From positions 1 through 64,000 of the forward strand of contig NZ_BAFC01000087.1 in NCBI RefSeq assembly GCF_000248055.1: DNA of 64,000 nt, in the 5' to 3' direction. Numbering within the stretch: the first letter of the stretch is position 1; every line of letters starts with the position of its first letter. This document shows, piece by piece, positions 7,575 through 17,059 of this stretch. The DNA is from Gordonia sputi NBRC 100414. GTDB taxonomy: Bacteria; Actinomycetota; Actinomycetes; Mycobacteriales; Mycobacteriaceae. A model generated the notes under the pieces. It saw only the letters and a program-made list of their open reading frames with translations, did no database searches and was not told where the DNA came from. A program made the position numbers and the translations under genes.

Positions 7575-8777
7575 TCAGTCGGGGACGACGGTCAGCGTCA
7601 CGTCGGTGGCAAGGCGGTACGGCCGACTCGACACCAGGGCGCCGACGACGCGGCGTAGGCGCGACATCTCGGACCGGACAGACACCTCGTGGGTCGTGTC
7701 GCCGAACAGAAACCTGCTCAACTGCGCCGAGGTGAGTCCCGCGCGCCCGGCGTCGGAGAGCAGTAGCAGGATCTGCGCGTGACGCCGCGTGACGACAATG
7801 GTGATGTGGTCGGGGCCGTCGGTGACGTGAATCGACGGTTCGCCACGGAGATCGAGCTCGATGAGGATCGGACCGGCCGGCCCTGACGGACGTACCACCC
7901 AGCCGCCGTCGACGCGCTCCGCGATGCACACGCCCAGCCCGGCCACGAAGCGCATCTCACCGTCGCCCGGTGGGGCTATCCGGGTCGGGGCGATCACTCC
8001 GCGGCTGTCGGCGACGAGGCCGTCGTCGTCGACGAGGAGCGCGGTCTTGAAGGCGGACAACGTGGTTCGGCCGGTCTCATGCAGTCGGCTCAATCTGCGC
8101 TGGTGCTCGTCGGAGACGTCGCGTGCGCAGAACTCGGCGACCGACGCGGCGAGCATGAGCGTCGCGGGCTGGACGGCATTCATCTGCCCGGCGAAGGCGA
8201 TCACCCCGGCGACCTCGCCGGTGACCCGATCGTGCACAGGCGCCCCCGCGCAGTACCACTCGCCCAGCGCATGCGCATAGTGCTCGGCCGGGTAGACGCG
8301 CTGCGGTCGCGGGTCGGCGAGTACCTGTCCCACCACCGTCGTCGCGGCCGATTCTTCATCCCAGCGCGCACCCTCCCGGATGTGCAACGCGTACGCGTGG
8401 TCGCGGAGTCGGGAATCGGCTTGTCCCCAGAGCATCACGCCGTCGGCGTCGAACATCCCATATACGAGATCGGCGTCGTCGATGCTTGATTCGACGATCG
8501 CCTGTGCGGCAGTTGCCGAGTGGCGTAGCGAACTCTGTTCACGCCGACGATCGAGTTCGTCGTCGCTGACCAGTTCGGGTTGGTGGGTGTCGCGGCTGTG
8601 CCCTCGCGTACGTGCCCGCAGCCACGACTCGAGAACGGGTGTCGGCGGCGCGTAGTCGTCCGGATAGTAGTGCGGAGTGGGTGTCGCGCCGGTTGATTCA
8701 TCGATGATGGACGCTCGGATATCGGCGAGGTCGGACGTCATCTCGGCTGCCTGCTGCACGCTCGCGGCCCGATTCAT
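7575..8777 (-). CDS. GAF-domain transcriptional regulator
   Basis: A 400-aa protein. Residues about 60-220 form a GAF-like sensor region with the acoR-type LWGQADSRLRDHA, HYAHALGEWYCAGAPVHDRVTGEVAGVI and FCARDV segments. The C-terminal 75 residues form a winged-helix DNA-binding domain (GLTSAQLSRFLFGD, VRSEMSRLRRVVG, RPYRLATDV). This architecture is common in actinobacteria next to aldehyde or alcohol dehydrogenase genes. No such target is adjacent here. ATG 8777 was chosen because a TAACGT hexamer (8790-8785) lies 7 nt upstream; the longer frame runs inside pabB. It begins 10 nt after the pabB stop, so it may be both read through from pabB and independently transcribed. The effector is unknown. 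Confidence 0.85.
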   Translation of the reverse strand: MNRAASVQQAAEMTSDLADIRASIIDESTGATPTPHYYPDDYAPPTPVLESWLRARTRGHSRDTHQPELVSDDELDRRREQSSLRHSATAAQAIVESSIDDADLVYGMFDADGVMLWGQADSRLRDHAYALHIREGARWDEESAATTVVGQVLADPRPQRVYPAEHYAHALGEWYCAGAPVHDRVTGEVAGVIAFAGQMNAVQPATLMLAASVAEFCARDVSDEHQRRLSRLHETGRTTLSAFKTALLVDDDGLVADSRGVIAPTRIAPPGDGEMRFVAGLGVCIAERVDGGWVVRPSGPAGPILIELDLRGEPSIHVTDGPDHITIVVTRRHAQILLLLSDAGRAGLTSAQLSRFLFGDTTHEVSVRSEMSRLRRVVGALVSSRPYRLATDVTLTVVPD

Positions 8778-8787
8778 GCCGACTACG

Positions 8788-9972
8788 TTAGCCGAGCACG
8801 CTCGGTCGCGCGTTGACCACACTTGCCGCTTTGTCGAGGCATTCCTGCCATTCGCGACGCGGGTCCGAATCCGCGGTGATTCCGCCACCCACGCCCAGTG
8901 CCATCGAGCCGTCGGGTGTGATCTCGACGGTCCGAATCGCGACGTTGAGGTCGAGTAACCCTCCGGGGCCTGCCAATCCGACGGCTCCGCAGTACACCCC
9001 GCGTGGGTCGTGCTCCCAATCGGCCAGCAGTTGCATTGCCCTGAGTTTGGGTGTTCCGGTGACCGACGCGGGAGGGAATGTCGCGTCGAGTAAGGCCACG
9101 TTGCCGATCTCCGGAGGTAGTTTGGCCCCGACCCGCGAGACGAGGTGCCACACACCCGGCGCGCCGACGATCTCGAGTAGCCTCTCGACGCGCACCGAGC
9201 CGGTGCGTGCCACCCGACCCAGGTCGTTGCGTACGAGGTCGACGATCATGATGTTCTCGGCGATGTCCTTCGACGACGCCGCGAGCAACGTGGGGTCGTC
9301 GCCCGCGGCGATCGTGCCCTTGATGGGCGCCGACCACACGCGTTCGCCGCGTCGGGACAGGAAGGTTTCGGGGGAGAAGCTCGCCACCGAACCCCAATCG
9401 CCCTGTAGGAAAGCGGATTTCGCGGGTCGTGTGCGCTCGGCGAGATCGGCGAAGAAGCCGCACGCCGATCCGGTGAGCGTTCCGGTGAAGCGGGTACACA
9501 GGCACGCCTGGTAGATCTCACCCGCGCCGATGGCGTTCAGGCACTGCTCAATCGCGGCGACGTGTGGTCGGGGATCGGGCGGTGTCCACCGCGTCGACCA
9601 CAGTTGCGTCCCGTCGTCGACTTCCGTTGCGGCAGCGGCCAATACCTCGCGCACCCAGTCCGGTGCAGCCGCGCCGGAGGCACTGACGAACTGCGAGCGT
9701 CCGTCTTTGAGCACCAGGAGATGATCGGTCTCGCCACCAGCGATCGTCGGCAAGGCTGATTCGACGCCGCGCACGGGAAAACCCAAGTATCCCAACCAGA
9801 ATCGGTCCGGACGATCGGGCGGTGCATGGCCCGGGCGCACCTCGATCGAGGGTACGATGACCGCGTCGGCGTCCCACCAGTCGCCCACAAGGGCTGCGGG
9901 AGGCGGTGATCCGCGACGCGCGGCGGCGAGCTGCAGCGAACGCAGCAGGTCCGTCGCGGTCGGGGTCACCAC
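8788..9972 (-). CDS. pabB: Aminodeoxychorismate synthase component I
   Basis: A 394-aa chorismate-binding enzyme of the anthranilate synthase I/PabB family. It aminates chorismate for p-aminobenzoate and folate synthesis together with a glutaminase subunit not seen here. Motifs include GEIYQACLCTRF, the SPETFL segment, PIKGTIA (the PabB-type K-G-T), VDLVRNDLGRV, FPPASVTGTPK and YCGAVG. The N-terminal lobe is shorter than in E. coli PabB, as in actinobacterial orthologues such as Rv1005c. Tandem GTG codons at 9972 and 9969 are both possible starts. It follows metS by 16 nt on the same strand, suggesting an operon. Confidence 0.88.
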   Translation of the reverse strand: MVTPTATDLLRSLQLAAARRGSPPPAALVGDWWDADAVIVPSIEVRPGHAPPDRPDRFWLGYLGFPVRGVESALPTIAGGETDHLLVLKDGRSQFVSASGAAAPDWVREVLAAAATEVDDGTQLWSTRWTPPDPRPHVAAIEQCLNAIGAGEIYQACLCTRFTGTLTGSACGFFADLAERTRPAKSAFLQGDWGSVASFSPETFLSRRGERVWSAPIKGTIAAGDDPTLLAASSKDIAENIMIVDLVRNDLGRVARTGSVRVERLLEIVGAPGVWHLVSRVGAKLPPEIGNVALLDATFPPASVTGTPKLRAMQLLADWEHDPRGVYCGAVGLAGPGGLLDLNVAIRTVEITPDGSMALGVGGGITADSDPRREWQECLDKAASVVNARPSVLG

Positions 9973-9988
9973 GTCACCGCACAGTTGC

Positions 9989-11560
9989 TCACGCGTCGCG
10001 GCGCGGGAAAATCACTGTGGGCTTGGGCAATTGGGTTCCGGGCGCGAGGCGATCGTCGACGGTTGTGAAGTCGCGCTCGTCGCCGACGGCCAGCAGATCG
10101 AGCAGTGCGTTGCACGACGTCGGCATGACCGGTTGTGCCAGCAGTGCGACGACACGGACCACCTCGGCGCACACGTAGAGCACGGTGCCCGTCCGGTCGA
10201 GGTCGGTCTTCGCGAGCTTCCACGGCTCCTGTGCCGAGATGTACCGATTGGTCTGCGCGAGCACCGACCACAGTGCCTCGAGTCCCAGATGGATCGCCTG
10301 CACGTCGAAGTGGTCGCGCACGCGCGGCAGCAGTTCGGTTGTGGCGTCGAGGATCTCGGTGTCAGCCTCGGTGTAGGTGCCGGGGGTCGGAACCGTGCCG
10401 TCGAAGTACTTGCCGATCATCGACAGCGTGCGCTGCGCGAGATTGCCGAACTCGTTGGCGAGGTCGGCGTTGACGCGCGCGGTCATGCTCTCGGCAGAGT
10501 ACGAGCCGTCTTGGCCGTAGGGCACCTCGCGCAGCAGGAAGTAGCGCAGCTGATCGAGACCGAACTCGTCGAGGAGGCTTTCCGGATCGACGACGTTGCC
10601 GATCGACTTGCTCATCTTCTCGCCCTTGTTGAACAGGAAGCCGTGCGCGAAGACCCGCTTGGGCAGTTCGATTCCTGCGCTCATCAGAAACGCCGGCCAA
10701 TAGACGCAGTGGAAACGGATGATGTCTTTACCGATGACGTGCAGATCCGCCGGCCAGTACCGCTCGAACGTGGCGGCGTCGTCGGGGAAGCCGACGCCGG
10801 TGAGGTAGTTGGTGAGCGCGTCGACCCACACGTACATGACGTGATCGGCATGCCCGGGCACCGGGACACCCCAGTCGAACGTGGTCCGCGAGACCGACAG
10901 GTCGGTCAGGCCGCCCTTGACGAAGCTGACCACCTCGTTGCGTCGGACGTCCGGTCCGATGAACTCCGGGTGCGATTCGTACAGTTCGAGCAGCCGGTCC
11001 TGATACGCGGAGAGCCGGAAGAAGTAGGTCTGCTCCTCGGTCCAGGTCAGCACGTGCCCGTTGTCGGAGGCCACGCGTTCGCCCGAGTCGTTGACCGTGG
11101 TGTCGGCCTCGGCGTAGAAGGTCTCGTCGCGGACGTCGTACCAGCCCGAATAGGTGTCGAGGTAGATGTCGCCCGCGTCGGCCATGCGCGTCCAGATGAC
11201 TTCCGACGCCCGTTTGTGGTCGTCGTCGGAGGTGCGGATGAAGCGCTCGTAGCTGGAGCCGAGGCGGTCCTGGAGAGCCTGGAAGCGGTCGGAGTTGCGC
11301 TTGGCGAGCTCCGCGGTCGGGATGCCTTCCTTCTCCGCGGTCTGCTGCATCTTCTGCCCGTGCACGTCGGTTCCGGTGAGGAATCGGACGTCGAATCCGT
11401 CGAGACGCTTGAACCGCGCGAGCGCGTCGGCCGAGATGTACTCGTAGGCGTGCCCGATGTGCGGTGCGCCGTTGGGATAGGCGATGGCCGTCGTGATGTA
11501 GTACGGACGCCCGGCGCCGTGTGGTGTACGCGTGTCGGTGCTGGTCAGATCAGTGGGCAT
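9989..11560 (-). CDS. metS: Methionyl-tRNA synthetase
   Basis: A 523-aa class I aminoacyl-tRNA synthetase. HIGH is at 34-37 ([11 protein letters not shown]) and KMSKS at about residue 314 ([10 protein letters not shown]). [12 protein letters not shown] begins the Rossmann fold and the C-terminal anticodon-binding helix bundle is present. No C-terminal EMAP dimerisation domain is present, as in the mycobacterial form. The ATG at 11560 has a TATCCT hexamer 10 nt upstream, giving at most a very short leader. It is first in the metS-pabB-(GAF regulator) run and is divergent from the esterase, with a 20-bp tandem repeat array in the gap. Confidence 0.96.
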   Translation of the reverse strand: MPTDLTSTDTRTPHGAGRPYYITTAIAYPNGAPHIGHAYEYISADALARFKRLDGFDVRFLTGTDVHGQKMQQTAEKEGIPTAELAKRNSDRFQALQDRLGSSYERFIRTSDDDHKRASEVIWTRMADAGDIYLDTYSGWYDVRDETFYAEADTTVNDSGERVASDNGHVLTWTEEQTYFFRLSAYQDRLLELYESHPEFIGPDVRRNEVVSFVKGGLTDLSVSRTTFDWGVPVPGHADHVMYVWVDALTNYLTGVGFPDDAATFERYWPADLHVIGKDIIRFHCVYWPAFLMSAGIELPKRVFAHGFLFNKGEKMSKSIGNVVDPESLLDEFGLDQLRYFLLREVPYGQDGSYSAESMTARVNADLANEFGNLAQRTLSMIGKYFDGTVPTPGTYTEADTEILDATTELLPRVRDHFDVQAIHLGLEALWSVLAQTNRYISAQEPWKLAKTDLDRTGTVLYVCAEVVRVVALLAQPVMPTSCNALLDLLAVGDERDFTTVDDRLAPGTQLPKPTVIFPRRDA

Positions 11561-11623
11561 AGTGCCTGCCAGGATACTTGGTCGCCTGCCACCCGAGCGC
11601 CCCGCGTCGACCGTGCTGTTCTG

Positions 11624-11732
11624 ACTGCCGAATGGGCGCTCGAGACGGCCAACTGGGCGCTCGAGACGGCCGACTGTGCGCCATATCGTGCCGACTGGGC
11701 CCTCGAGACTGCCGACTGGGCGTTCATCGAGG
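11624..11732. repeat. Degenerate tandem array of a 20-bp CTCGAG-containing unit
   Basis: About five imperfect copies of GCCGACTGGGCGCTCGAGAC in direct orientation lie between the divergent metS and esterase genes. The same unit forms a second array at 20148-20254. The copies accumulate substitutions (AACTGGGC, GACTGTGC, GGGCCCTC). The function is unknown. The array ends about 22 bp before the -10 box of the esterase. Confidence 0.8.
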
Positions 11733-11766
11733 CCGATCGACGTGACCCGTCACGTATTCTGACCGC

Positions 11767-12882
11767 ATGGTTATGGCTGATCGACCCGAGGTAGAGACCG
11801 CGTCCAAGCCGGTCGCGGCGCTGACGATGGTCGGCCTCGGCGAGAGTCTGCTGAACGGTCTCGCGCGGGTGCCCTTCTCGAAACCGTGGAAGGGGCCTGC
11901 CGGACTGCTCGACAACGTCGGCCAGTCCGTCACCAGAAACACCATCCGCGCGTTCATGGGGTACTCGATGGGACTGCCCATCGAGGAGTTCCGCTCGATG
12001 GAGAAAGCGCTCGACGACATCTGCAACGTCGTTCTGCCGCCGGTCATCGAACTAGCGGGCAAGGTCGAGATCACCGAAGACGAGATCAACGGCGTGGCGG
12101 GGATCTGGTGCCGAGCCAAGGCCAGCACCGACGCCTACGTCGATGACGACGACGCCAAAGAATCCATCGGCGCAACGGTCCTCTATCTGCACGGCGGTGG
12201 ATACATCGGCACGACGCCGATCATGTACTCCGCATTCGCCGCCGCGCTGGTGCGGATCACCGGTTTCGAGATCTTCATCCCGGATTACCGGATGGCCCCC
12301 GAATTCCCGTTCCCGGCAGGGGTTCTCGACGCCGCCGACGTGTATCAGGGTCTCCTGGACAGGGGGCTCGGCGCCGACCATCTGATGGTGGCAGGGGATT
12401 CTGGCGGTGGTGGCCTCGCGACGTCGTTGATCAGTTATCTGCACAACAAGGACATGCCCCGGCCCGCGGCACTCGCGCTGTTCTCGCCGGAGATCGACCT
12501 CGACCTCGACAATGCGTCGGTGACCGAGAACGCCAAGTACGACATCCTGCCCTGGAGCATCCCTGTCACCCCGTATCTGCACGGCGTGCAGCCCAACGAC
12601 GTCCGGGTGTCGATCGTCTACGCCAACCCGAGTCCCGACTGGTTCCCGCCGACGTTCGTCTGTTGGGGCGAGGACGAGATGTTCCGCGACGGCATCCGCG
12701 ACTTCGTCGGAAAACTCGAGGCCAACGGGGTCGGCGTGTACGGGTACGAGGGTCGCGGTATGTTCCACGTCTTCCCGATCCTGATGCCGTGGGCAGAAGC
12801 GTCGAAAGACGTTCTGCGAGATCTCCGTACGCGCATCGCGCGCAACATCAAGCCCGACCCGCAGGCCAAGCCGACGCACTGA
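11767..12882 (+). CDS. Alpha/beta hydrolase, hormone-sensitive-lipase type
   Basis: A 371-aa esterase/lipase. HSL-family signatures are YLHGGGYIG (oxyanion hole) and the nucleophile elbow GDSGGGG. PEFPFPAGVLDAADVY and a C-terminal GMFHVFPI segment supply the remaining family elements, with the catalytic His in FHVF. It hydrolyses short- to medium-chain acyl esters; the natural substrate is unknown. The first 120 residues form an unusually long, poorly conserved cap region. TATTCT (11755-11760) lies 6 nt before the ATG, pointing to a leaderless transcript. No signal peptide is seen, so the protein is cytoplasmic or peripheral. It is convergent with the GH65 gene across a terminator hairpin. 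Confidence 0.87.
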   Translation: MVMADRPEVETASKPVAALTMVGLGESLLNGLARVPFSKPWKGPAGLLDNVGQSVTRNTIRAFMGYSMGLPIEEFRSMEKALDDICNVVLPPVIELAGKVEITEDEINGVAGIWCRAKASTDAYVDDDDAKESIGATVLYLHGGGYIGTTPIMYSAFAAALVRITGFEIFIPDYRMAPEFPFPAGVLDAADVYQGLLDRGLGADHLMVAGDSGGGGLATSLISYLHNKDMPRPAALALFSPEIDLDLDNASVTENAKYDILPWSIPVTPYLHGVQPNDVRVSIVYANPSPDWFPPTFVCWGEDEMFRDGIRDFVGKLEANGVGVYGYEGRGMFHVFPILMPWAEASKDVLRDLRTRIARNIKPDPQAKPTH

Positions 12883-12883
12883 G

Positions 12884-12909
12884 GCCTCGGCCGCCTTCGC
12901 GGCCGAGGC
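12884..12909. terminator. Bidirectional terminator hairpin
   Basis: Perfect 11-bp arms GCCTCGGCCGC and GCGGCCGAGGC surround a CTTC loop in the 30-bp gap between the convergent esterase and GH65 genes. There is no U-tract on either strand, as is usual for actinobacterial intrinsic terminators. Confidence 0.75.
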
Positions 12910-12912
12910 GCG

Positions 12913-15267
12913 TCAGTCGCGGTGATACGGCTCGCAGCCCACCGGTGCCTTCGGTGGTTCGCGGTGCTCGATCTCCGAGATGTCTCGTGTCACCGGGTGT
13001 TCCTCGGTCAACGTGAACTTCTCGCCGTGGTGCGCGAGGTCGATCTTCGGCCCCGAGATCAGACGGTACGTGGCCGTCTTCTTGTCGACGGCGACGACGA
13101 TCTTCGAATCCCGCACCGTCATACGGAAAGACATGTACGTCAGCCGCGGTGGGAGCCTCGGCGCAAACGTGATGTGGCCGCCGAAGTCACGCATACCGCC
13201 GAACCCGGCCACGCAGTCCATCCACGCGCCCGCTAGCGCGGCGATGTGCAGGCCGCTGCTGACGTTGCTGTGGAGATCATGCAGGTCGGTGAATACCGAT
13301 TCGGCGAGCAGGTCATAGCTCAGGCCGAGGTATCCGACCTCGGCGGCGGTCACGGCTTCACAACACGCCGACAACGACGAGTCGCGGACGGTGAGCGGGT
13401 AGTAGTAGTCGAAGTTGCGAAGCTTCTGCTCTTCGGTGAATGCGCGACCGAACATGTACATCGCGAACACGAGGTCGGCCTGCTTGACCACCTGTTTGCG
13501 GTACAGGTCGTAGTACGGGTAGTTCAGCAGCAGTGGGTACTTGCCGACCGACGCCGCGAAGTCCCATGCTCCGAGCAAGGTGAACGCCTCGCACTGCTGG
13601 TGCACGCCCAGTGCGTCGTCGAACGGGATGGTCATGTCATCGGCACACGATTCCCAGTGTGCCGCTTCGGCATTCGTCACACCGTACTTCTGTGCGAGGT
13701 CGGGTCGGCGATGCACCCAGGCGACGCCGTCGCGGAGTGCGAGTTGCGCAGCGAGGTTGGTGAACACGTTGTTGTTGACGACCGCGGTGTACTCGTCCGG
13801 GCCGGTGACGCCGTCGAGCCGGAATCGCCCGTTGACGTCGTGGTGTCCTAGCCCGGCGAACAGACGCGCGATCTCGACGAGAAGTTCGACGCCGCACTCG
13901 GTTTCGAACTGTTCGTCCTCGGTGGCGCGCATGTAGCGCGCGGTCGCGTTCGCGATGTCGGCGTTGACGTGCACGCCCGCGGTTCCCGCCGGCCAGTAGC
14001 CCGAACACTCTTCGCCGTTGATGGAGCGCCACGGGAACATGGCGCCGCGCTGGCCGAGCTCGGCGGCACGCGCCTTTGCCTTGTCCATCGTCGAATGGCG
14101 CCACCGCAACTCCTCACCGGCAGCAGCGGGGACGGTGTAGGTGAGCATGGGCAGGATGAAACTCTCGGTGTCCCAGAAGGTGTGACCGTCGTAACCGGGC
14201 CCGGTGAGTCCCTTGGCGGGGATGGCTCGGGACTGCCCGCGCGCACCCGCCTGAAGCACGTGGAAGAGCGCAAAGCGCACCGCCTGCTGCACCTCGGGAT
14301 CGCCATCGAGCTCGATGTCGGCGTCGCGCCAGAAATCGTCCATGTAGGCGATCTGCATGGCTTTCAGCGATTCCCAGCCCGTTTCCATCGCCATGGCGAG
14401 CGCCGCGTCGACCTGCGCGCGTAGTGCGGGCACCGATCGTCGCGCCGACCAGCCGTATCCGATGTACTTGGTCATCTTCAGCGACGTGCCCTGCGGGACG
14501 TTCGCTGCGATGGTCAGTCGTGCGAGGTCTTCGTCGGCACGGATGAAACTGTCAGCGGCGCCGGGGAAGTCGATCTGGTGGTCCATACCGGCTGCCATGT
14601 GCAGCCCGGACTGTTTGGTGTGGTGCACCAGGATGCCCCAGTAATTGCGGCAGGTTGCGAGGTCGGAGACCAATGGTGACTCCAGCGCCGCCGCGAGTCG
14701 GGGATCGTTGCCGGGTACGGGGACGGGCTCGTTGGCGAGCAGGTCGGACTGCAGGACGATCTTCATGTCCTCGCCGACGGGCTCCACCTCGTAGTGGATC
14801 GCCGCGATGGTGCGTGTGGTGAACGAGACCAGTCGCTCGGACTTGATGCGTACGGTGCGGCCGGTGGGAGAGGTCCAGAGTGTGTTGCGGCGCAACGTGC
14901 CCGTGCGGAAGTCGAGTGTCTGCGAATGCTCTTCGGTGCGGCCGTATCGAAGGTCCATCGGCTCGTCCTCGACGAGGAGCCGGATGATCTTGCCGTCGGT
15001 CACATTCACCACGGTCTGGCCCGACTCCGGATAGCCGTAACCACTTTCGGCGTACGGCAGATCACGCAGCTCGTAGAAGCCGTTGAGGTAGGTGCCGGGA
15101 TGATCGACCGGCTCGCCCTCCTCGAAGCTTCCGCGGAGGCCGATGTGACCATTCGAGAGTGCGAACAACGTTTCCTTTCGGCCCAGCATGTCGAGATCGA
15201 CTCCGCGCCAGTGCAACTGCCACGGATCGATGTCGAAACCGGTGCTCTGCTCTGTCGTGCGGCTCAT
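12913..15267 (-). CDS. Glycoside hydrolase family 65 disaccharide phosphorylase
   Basis: A 784-aa GH65-like protein. The N-terminal super-sandwich domain includes NGHIGLRGSFEEG and GTYLNGFYE. The central (alpha/alpha)6 barrel has the general-acid Glu in VTGPDEYTAVVNNN, and a C-terminal beta domain follows. The family phosphorolyses or hydrolyses alpha-glucosidic disaccharides such as trehalose, maltose or kojibiose; bacterial phosphorylases release beta-glucose 1-phosphate. The gene overlaps the preceding phosphomutase gene by ATGA. That partner would convert beta-glucose 1-phosphate to glucose 6-phosphate. The pair matches Rv3401-Rv3400 of M. tuberculosis. The exact disaccharide cannot be inferred. 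Confidence 0.92.
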   Translation of the reverse strand: MSRTTEQSTGFDIDPWQLHWRGVDLDMLGRKETLFALSNGHIGLRGSFEEGEPVDHPGTYLNGFYELRDLPYAESGYGYPESGQTVVNVTDGKIIRLLVEDEPMDLRYGRTEEHSQTLDFRTGTLRRNTLWTSPTGRTVRIKSERLVSFTTRTIAAIHYEVEPVGEDMKIVLQSDLLANEPVPVPGNDPRLAAALESPLVSDLATCRNYWGILVHHTKQSGLHMAAGMDHQIDFPGAADSFIRADEDLARLTIAANVPQGTSLKMTKYIGYGWSARRSVPALRAQVDAALAMAMETGWESLKAMQIAYMDDFWRDADIELDGDPEVQQAVRFALFHVLQAGARGQSRAIPAKGLTGPGYDGHTFWDTESFILPMLTYTVPAAAGEELRWRHSTMDKAKARAAELGQRGAMFPWRSINGEECSGYWPAGTAGVHVNADIANATARYMRATEDEQFETECGVELLVEIARLFAGLGHHDVNGRFRLDGVTGPDEYTAVVNNNVFTNLAAQLALRDGVAWVHRRPDLAQKYGVTNAEAAHWESCADDMTIPFDDALGVHQQCEAFTLLGAWDFAASVGKYPLLLNYPYYDLYRKQVVKQADLVFAMYMFGRAFTEEQKLRNFDYYYPLTVRDSSLSACCEAVTAAEVGYLGLSYDLLAESVFTDLHDLHSNVSSGLHIAALAGAWMDCVAGFGGMRDFGGHITFAPRLPPRLTYMSFRMTVRDSKIVVAVDKKTATYRLISGPKIDLAHHGEKFTLTEEHPVTRDISEIEHREPPKAPVGCEPYHRD

Positions 15268-15974
15268 GCGGGGATCAACTCGTCGAGATCGTTGACGACA
15301 ACGTCGGCGCCCGCGGTACGCATGGCCTCCGCCTGACTACCGCCCACCCGATCGATGCCGACGACGTAGCCGAAATGGCCGGCCACGCCTGCCTGCACAC
15401 CGGAGATCGCGTCCTCGAAGACGGCTGCCGCCGTCGGTTCGACGCCCATCAATTCTGCCCCCAAGAGAAACGAGTCGGGCGCGGGTTTTCCGCGCAGTCC
15501 GCGTGCGGCCGTCTCCTGCCCGTCCACAAGCACTTCCACGAATGTCGACAGCCCGGCGGCGTCGAGCACGGCCTCTCCGTTCTTCGACGATGTCACCACT
15601 GCAACGCGCAGTCCGGCATCCCGGGCGGCCTGCAGGTAGCGCACCGATCCGGGATACGGGCTCACACCATCGCGTGAGAGTGTGTCCACGAACATCGCGT
15701 TTTTCTCCGAGCCGATCCTGGCGATCGTCGCGTCGTCGACATCGTTGATGCCCCGCGAGGACAAGAACGCCCGTACCCCGTCCTCGCGAGGACGACCGTC
15801 GACATAGTCGAGGTAGTCCTGTTCGGTGAACGGCACGAAGTCGTCGCCGTCGCGGTCACGCAGGAAGTCGTCGAAGGCGGCTTTCCACGCAACGCGATGT
15901 AGGACGGCGGTACTCGTGAGAACACCGTCGAGGTCGAATAGGGCGACCGAGATCTGTTCTGGCAAACCCAACAC
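15264..15974 (-). CDS. Beta-phosphoglucomutase-like HAD phosphatase/mutase
   Basis: About 236 aa, HAD superfamily subclass I. Motif I is LFDLDGVLTSTA (nucleophile plus general acid/base Asp), followed by the beta-PGM cap signature YVDGRPREDGV, motif II VVTSSKN, K in RGKPAPDSF, and VFEDAISGVQAG. Together with the overlapping GH65 gene it probably channels beta-glucose 1-phosphate into glycolysis. The start is uncertain. GTG 15974 is preferred because TAGCGT (15987-15982) lies 7 nt upstream and VLGLPE aligns with the mycobacterial orthologue as I recall it. GTG 15983 would add three residues. A longer frame to 16130 is unlikely. Confidence 0.82.
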   Translation of the reverse strand: MLGLPEQISVALFDLDGVLTSTAVLHRVAWKAAFDDFLRDRDGDDFVPFTEQDYLDYVDGRPREDGVRAFLSSRGINDVDDATIARIGSEKNAMFVDTLSRDGVSPYPGSVRYLQAARDAGLRVAVVTSSKNGEAVLDAAGLSTFVEVLVDGQETAARGLRGKPAPDSFLLGAELMGVEPTAAAVFEDAISGVQAGVAGHFGYVVGIDRVGGSQAEAMRTAGADVVVNDLDELIPA

Positions 15975-16136
15975 GTCCGACACGCTACCCGCCTGGGCAG
16001 TCCACGGCGCGGTATGCGAGCAGACCACACGTCGCGTCCAGGCGCTCGGCGGCGCGTCGGACCTGCGCTCGAAGGTCAGACGTCCGTCGTCGCAAATCGC
16101 TGGACAACCCTCGGTCGCGGCGGCAAGCATGGGGAC

Positions 16137-16994
16137 ATGTCATCAGCGCAGCAGTCCCGACGTTTTGCCCAGGTCGACGTATTCAGTTCAAAACCATTGC
16201 GCGGCAACCCCGTTGCTGTCGTGATCGACGGCGACGGGATCTCCGACGACGAGATGGCGGCGTTCGCTCGCTGGACTAACCTTTCCGAGACGACGTTCAT
16301 CCAGTCCGCGACCGACCCCGGCGCCGACTACCGACTGCGCATCTTCACTCCCGGCGGCGAACTCCCCTTCGCGGGGCACCCGACGCTGGGTTCGGCGCAC
16401 GCGTGGCTCGCCGCGGGCGGATCGCCGCGCGGGGCGAACGTCGTCCAGGAGTGCGGCGTCGGACTGGTGACGATCCGTCGTGACGGCGATCGACTCGCCT
16501 TCGCGGCGCCCCCGCTGCGCCGATCGGGTCCGGTCGACGACGCCCTCGTCGACGAGGTGCTGCCCGCGCTCGGGCTCTCACGTCAGCACGTCCGCGCCGC
16601 AGAATGGATCGACAACGGCCCGCCGTGGTTCGTGCTGGAACTCGACTCCGCGCAGCGGGTGCTCTCGGCGCGACCCGACCTCGCGGCGCTGGGCGCGTAC
16701 GACGTCGGCCTCCTCGGCCGCTACGAGTCCGGACACCCCGACGACCCCGACGTCGAATTCGAGGTTCGCGGACTCGCGGGCGGCGAGGCCGTCGGAGAAG
16801 ATCCCGTCACCGGCAGCCTCAATGCAGGCATCGCGGTGTGGCTTCGGTCGAACGGCCGCGTCGGAGCGAGCTACGTGGCCTCGCAGGGCACCGCCGTGCA
16901 GCGATCAGGACGAGTCCACATCGACGACGACGGCGAGCACATCTGGGTCGGCGGGCAGTCGACCACGGTCATCAGCGGGACCGTCGATCTCTGA
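16137..16994 (+). CDS. PhzF-family isomerase
   Basis: 285 aa, PhzF/diaminopimelate-epimerase-like fold. The N-terminus has VDVFSSKPLRGNPVAVV followed by NLSETTFI (the conserved catalytic-Glu region). LPFAGHPTLGSAHAWL is a family signature, and DPVTGS introduces the second pseudo-repeat. Members are cofactor-free isomerases, but most, including this one, have no known substrate outside phenazine synthesis. No phenazine genes are nearby. The ATG at 16137 follows a GGGGAC stretch; an upstream in-frame extension to 16014 lacks family similarity. Very high GC and Arg/Asp-rich composition are normal for the window. Confidence 0.87.
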   Translation: MSSAQQSRRFAQVDVFSSKPLRGNPVAVVIDGDGISDDEMAAFARWTNLSETTFIQSATDPGADYRLRIFTPGGELPFAGHPTLGSAHAWLAAGGSPRGANVVQECGVGLVTIRRDGDRLAFAAPPLRRSGPVDDALVDEVLPALGLSRQHVRAAEWIDNGPPWFVLELDSAQRVLSARPDLAALGAYDVGLLGRYESGHPDDPDVEFEVRGLAGGEAVGEDPVTGSLNAGIAVWLRSNGRVGASYVASQGTAVQRSGRVHIDDDGEHIWVGGQSTTVISGTVDL

Positions 16995-17024
16995 TCGCCT
17001 GATCTCCGATCTCTGATCTCTGAT
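16986..17024. repeat. CTGATCTC micro-repeat
   Basis: Five loose copies of (C)TGATCTC/CTGATC lie just at and after the phzF-like stop codon, in a 65-bp gap before tatD. Probably a slippage product; no function is inferred. Confidence 0.55.
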
Positions 17025-17059
17025 GGGGGGCGCCTGCGTCACCTTCTAGAGTCGAGTCC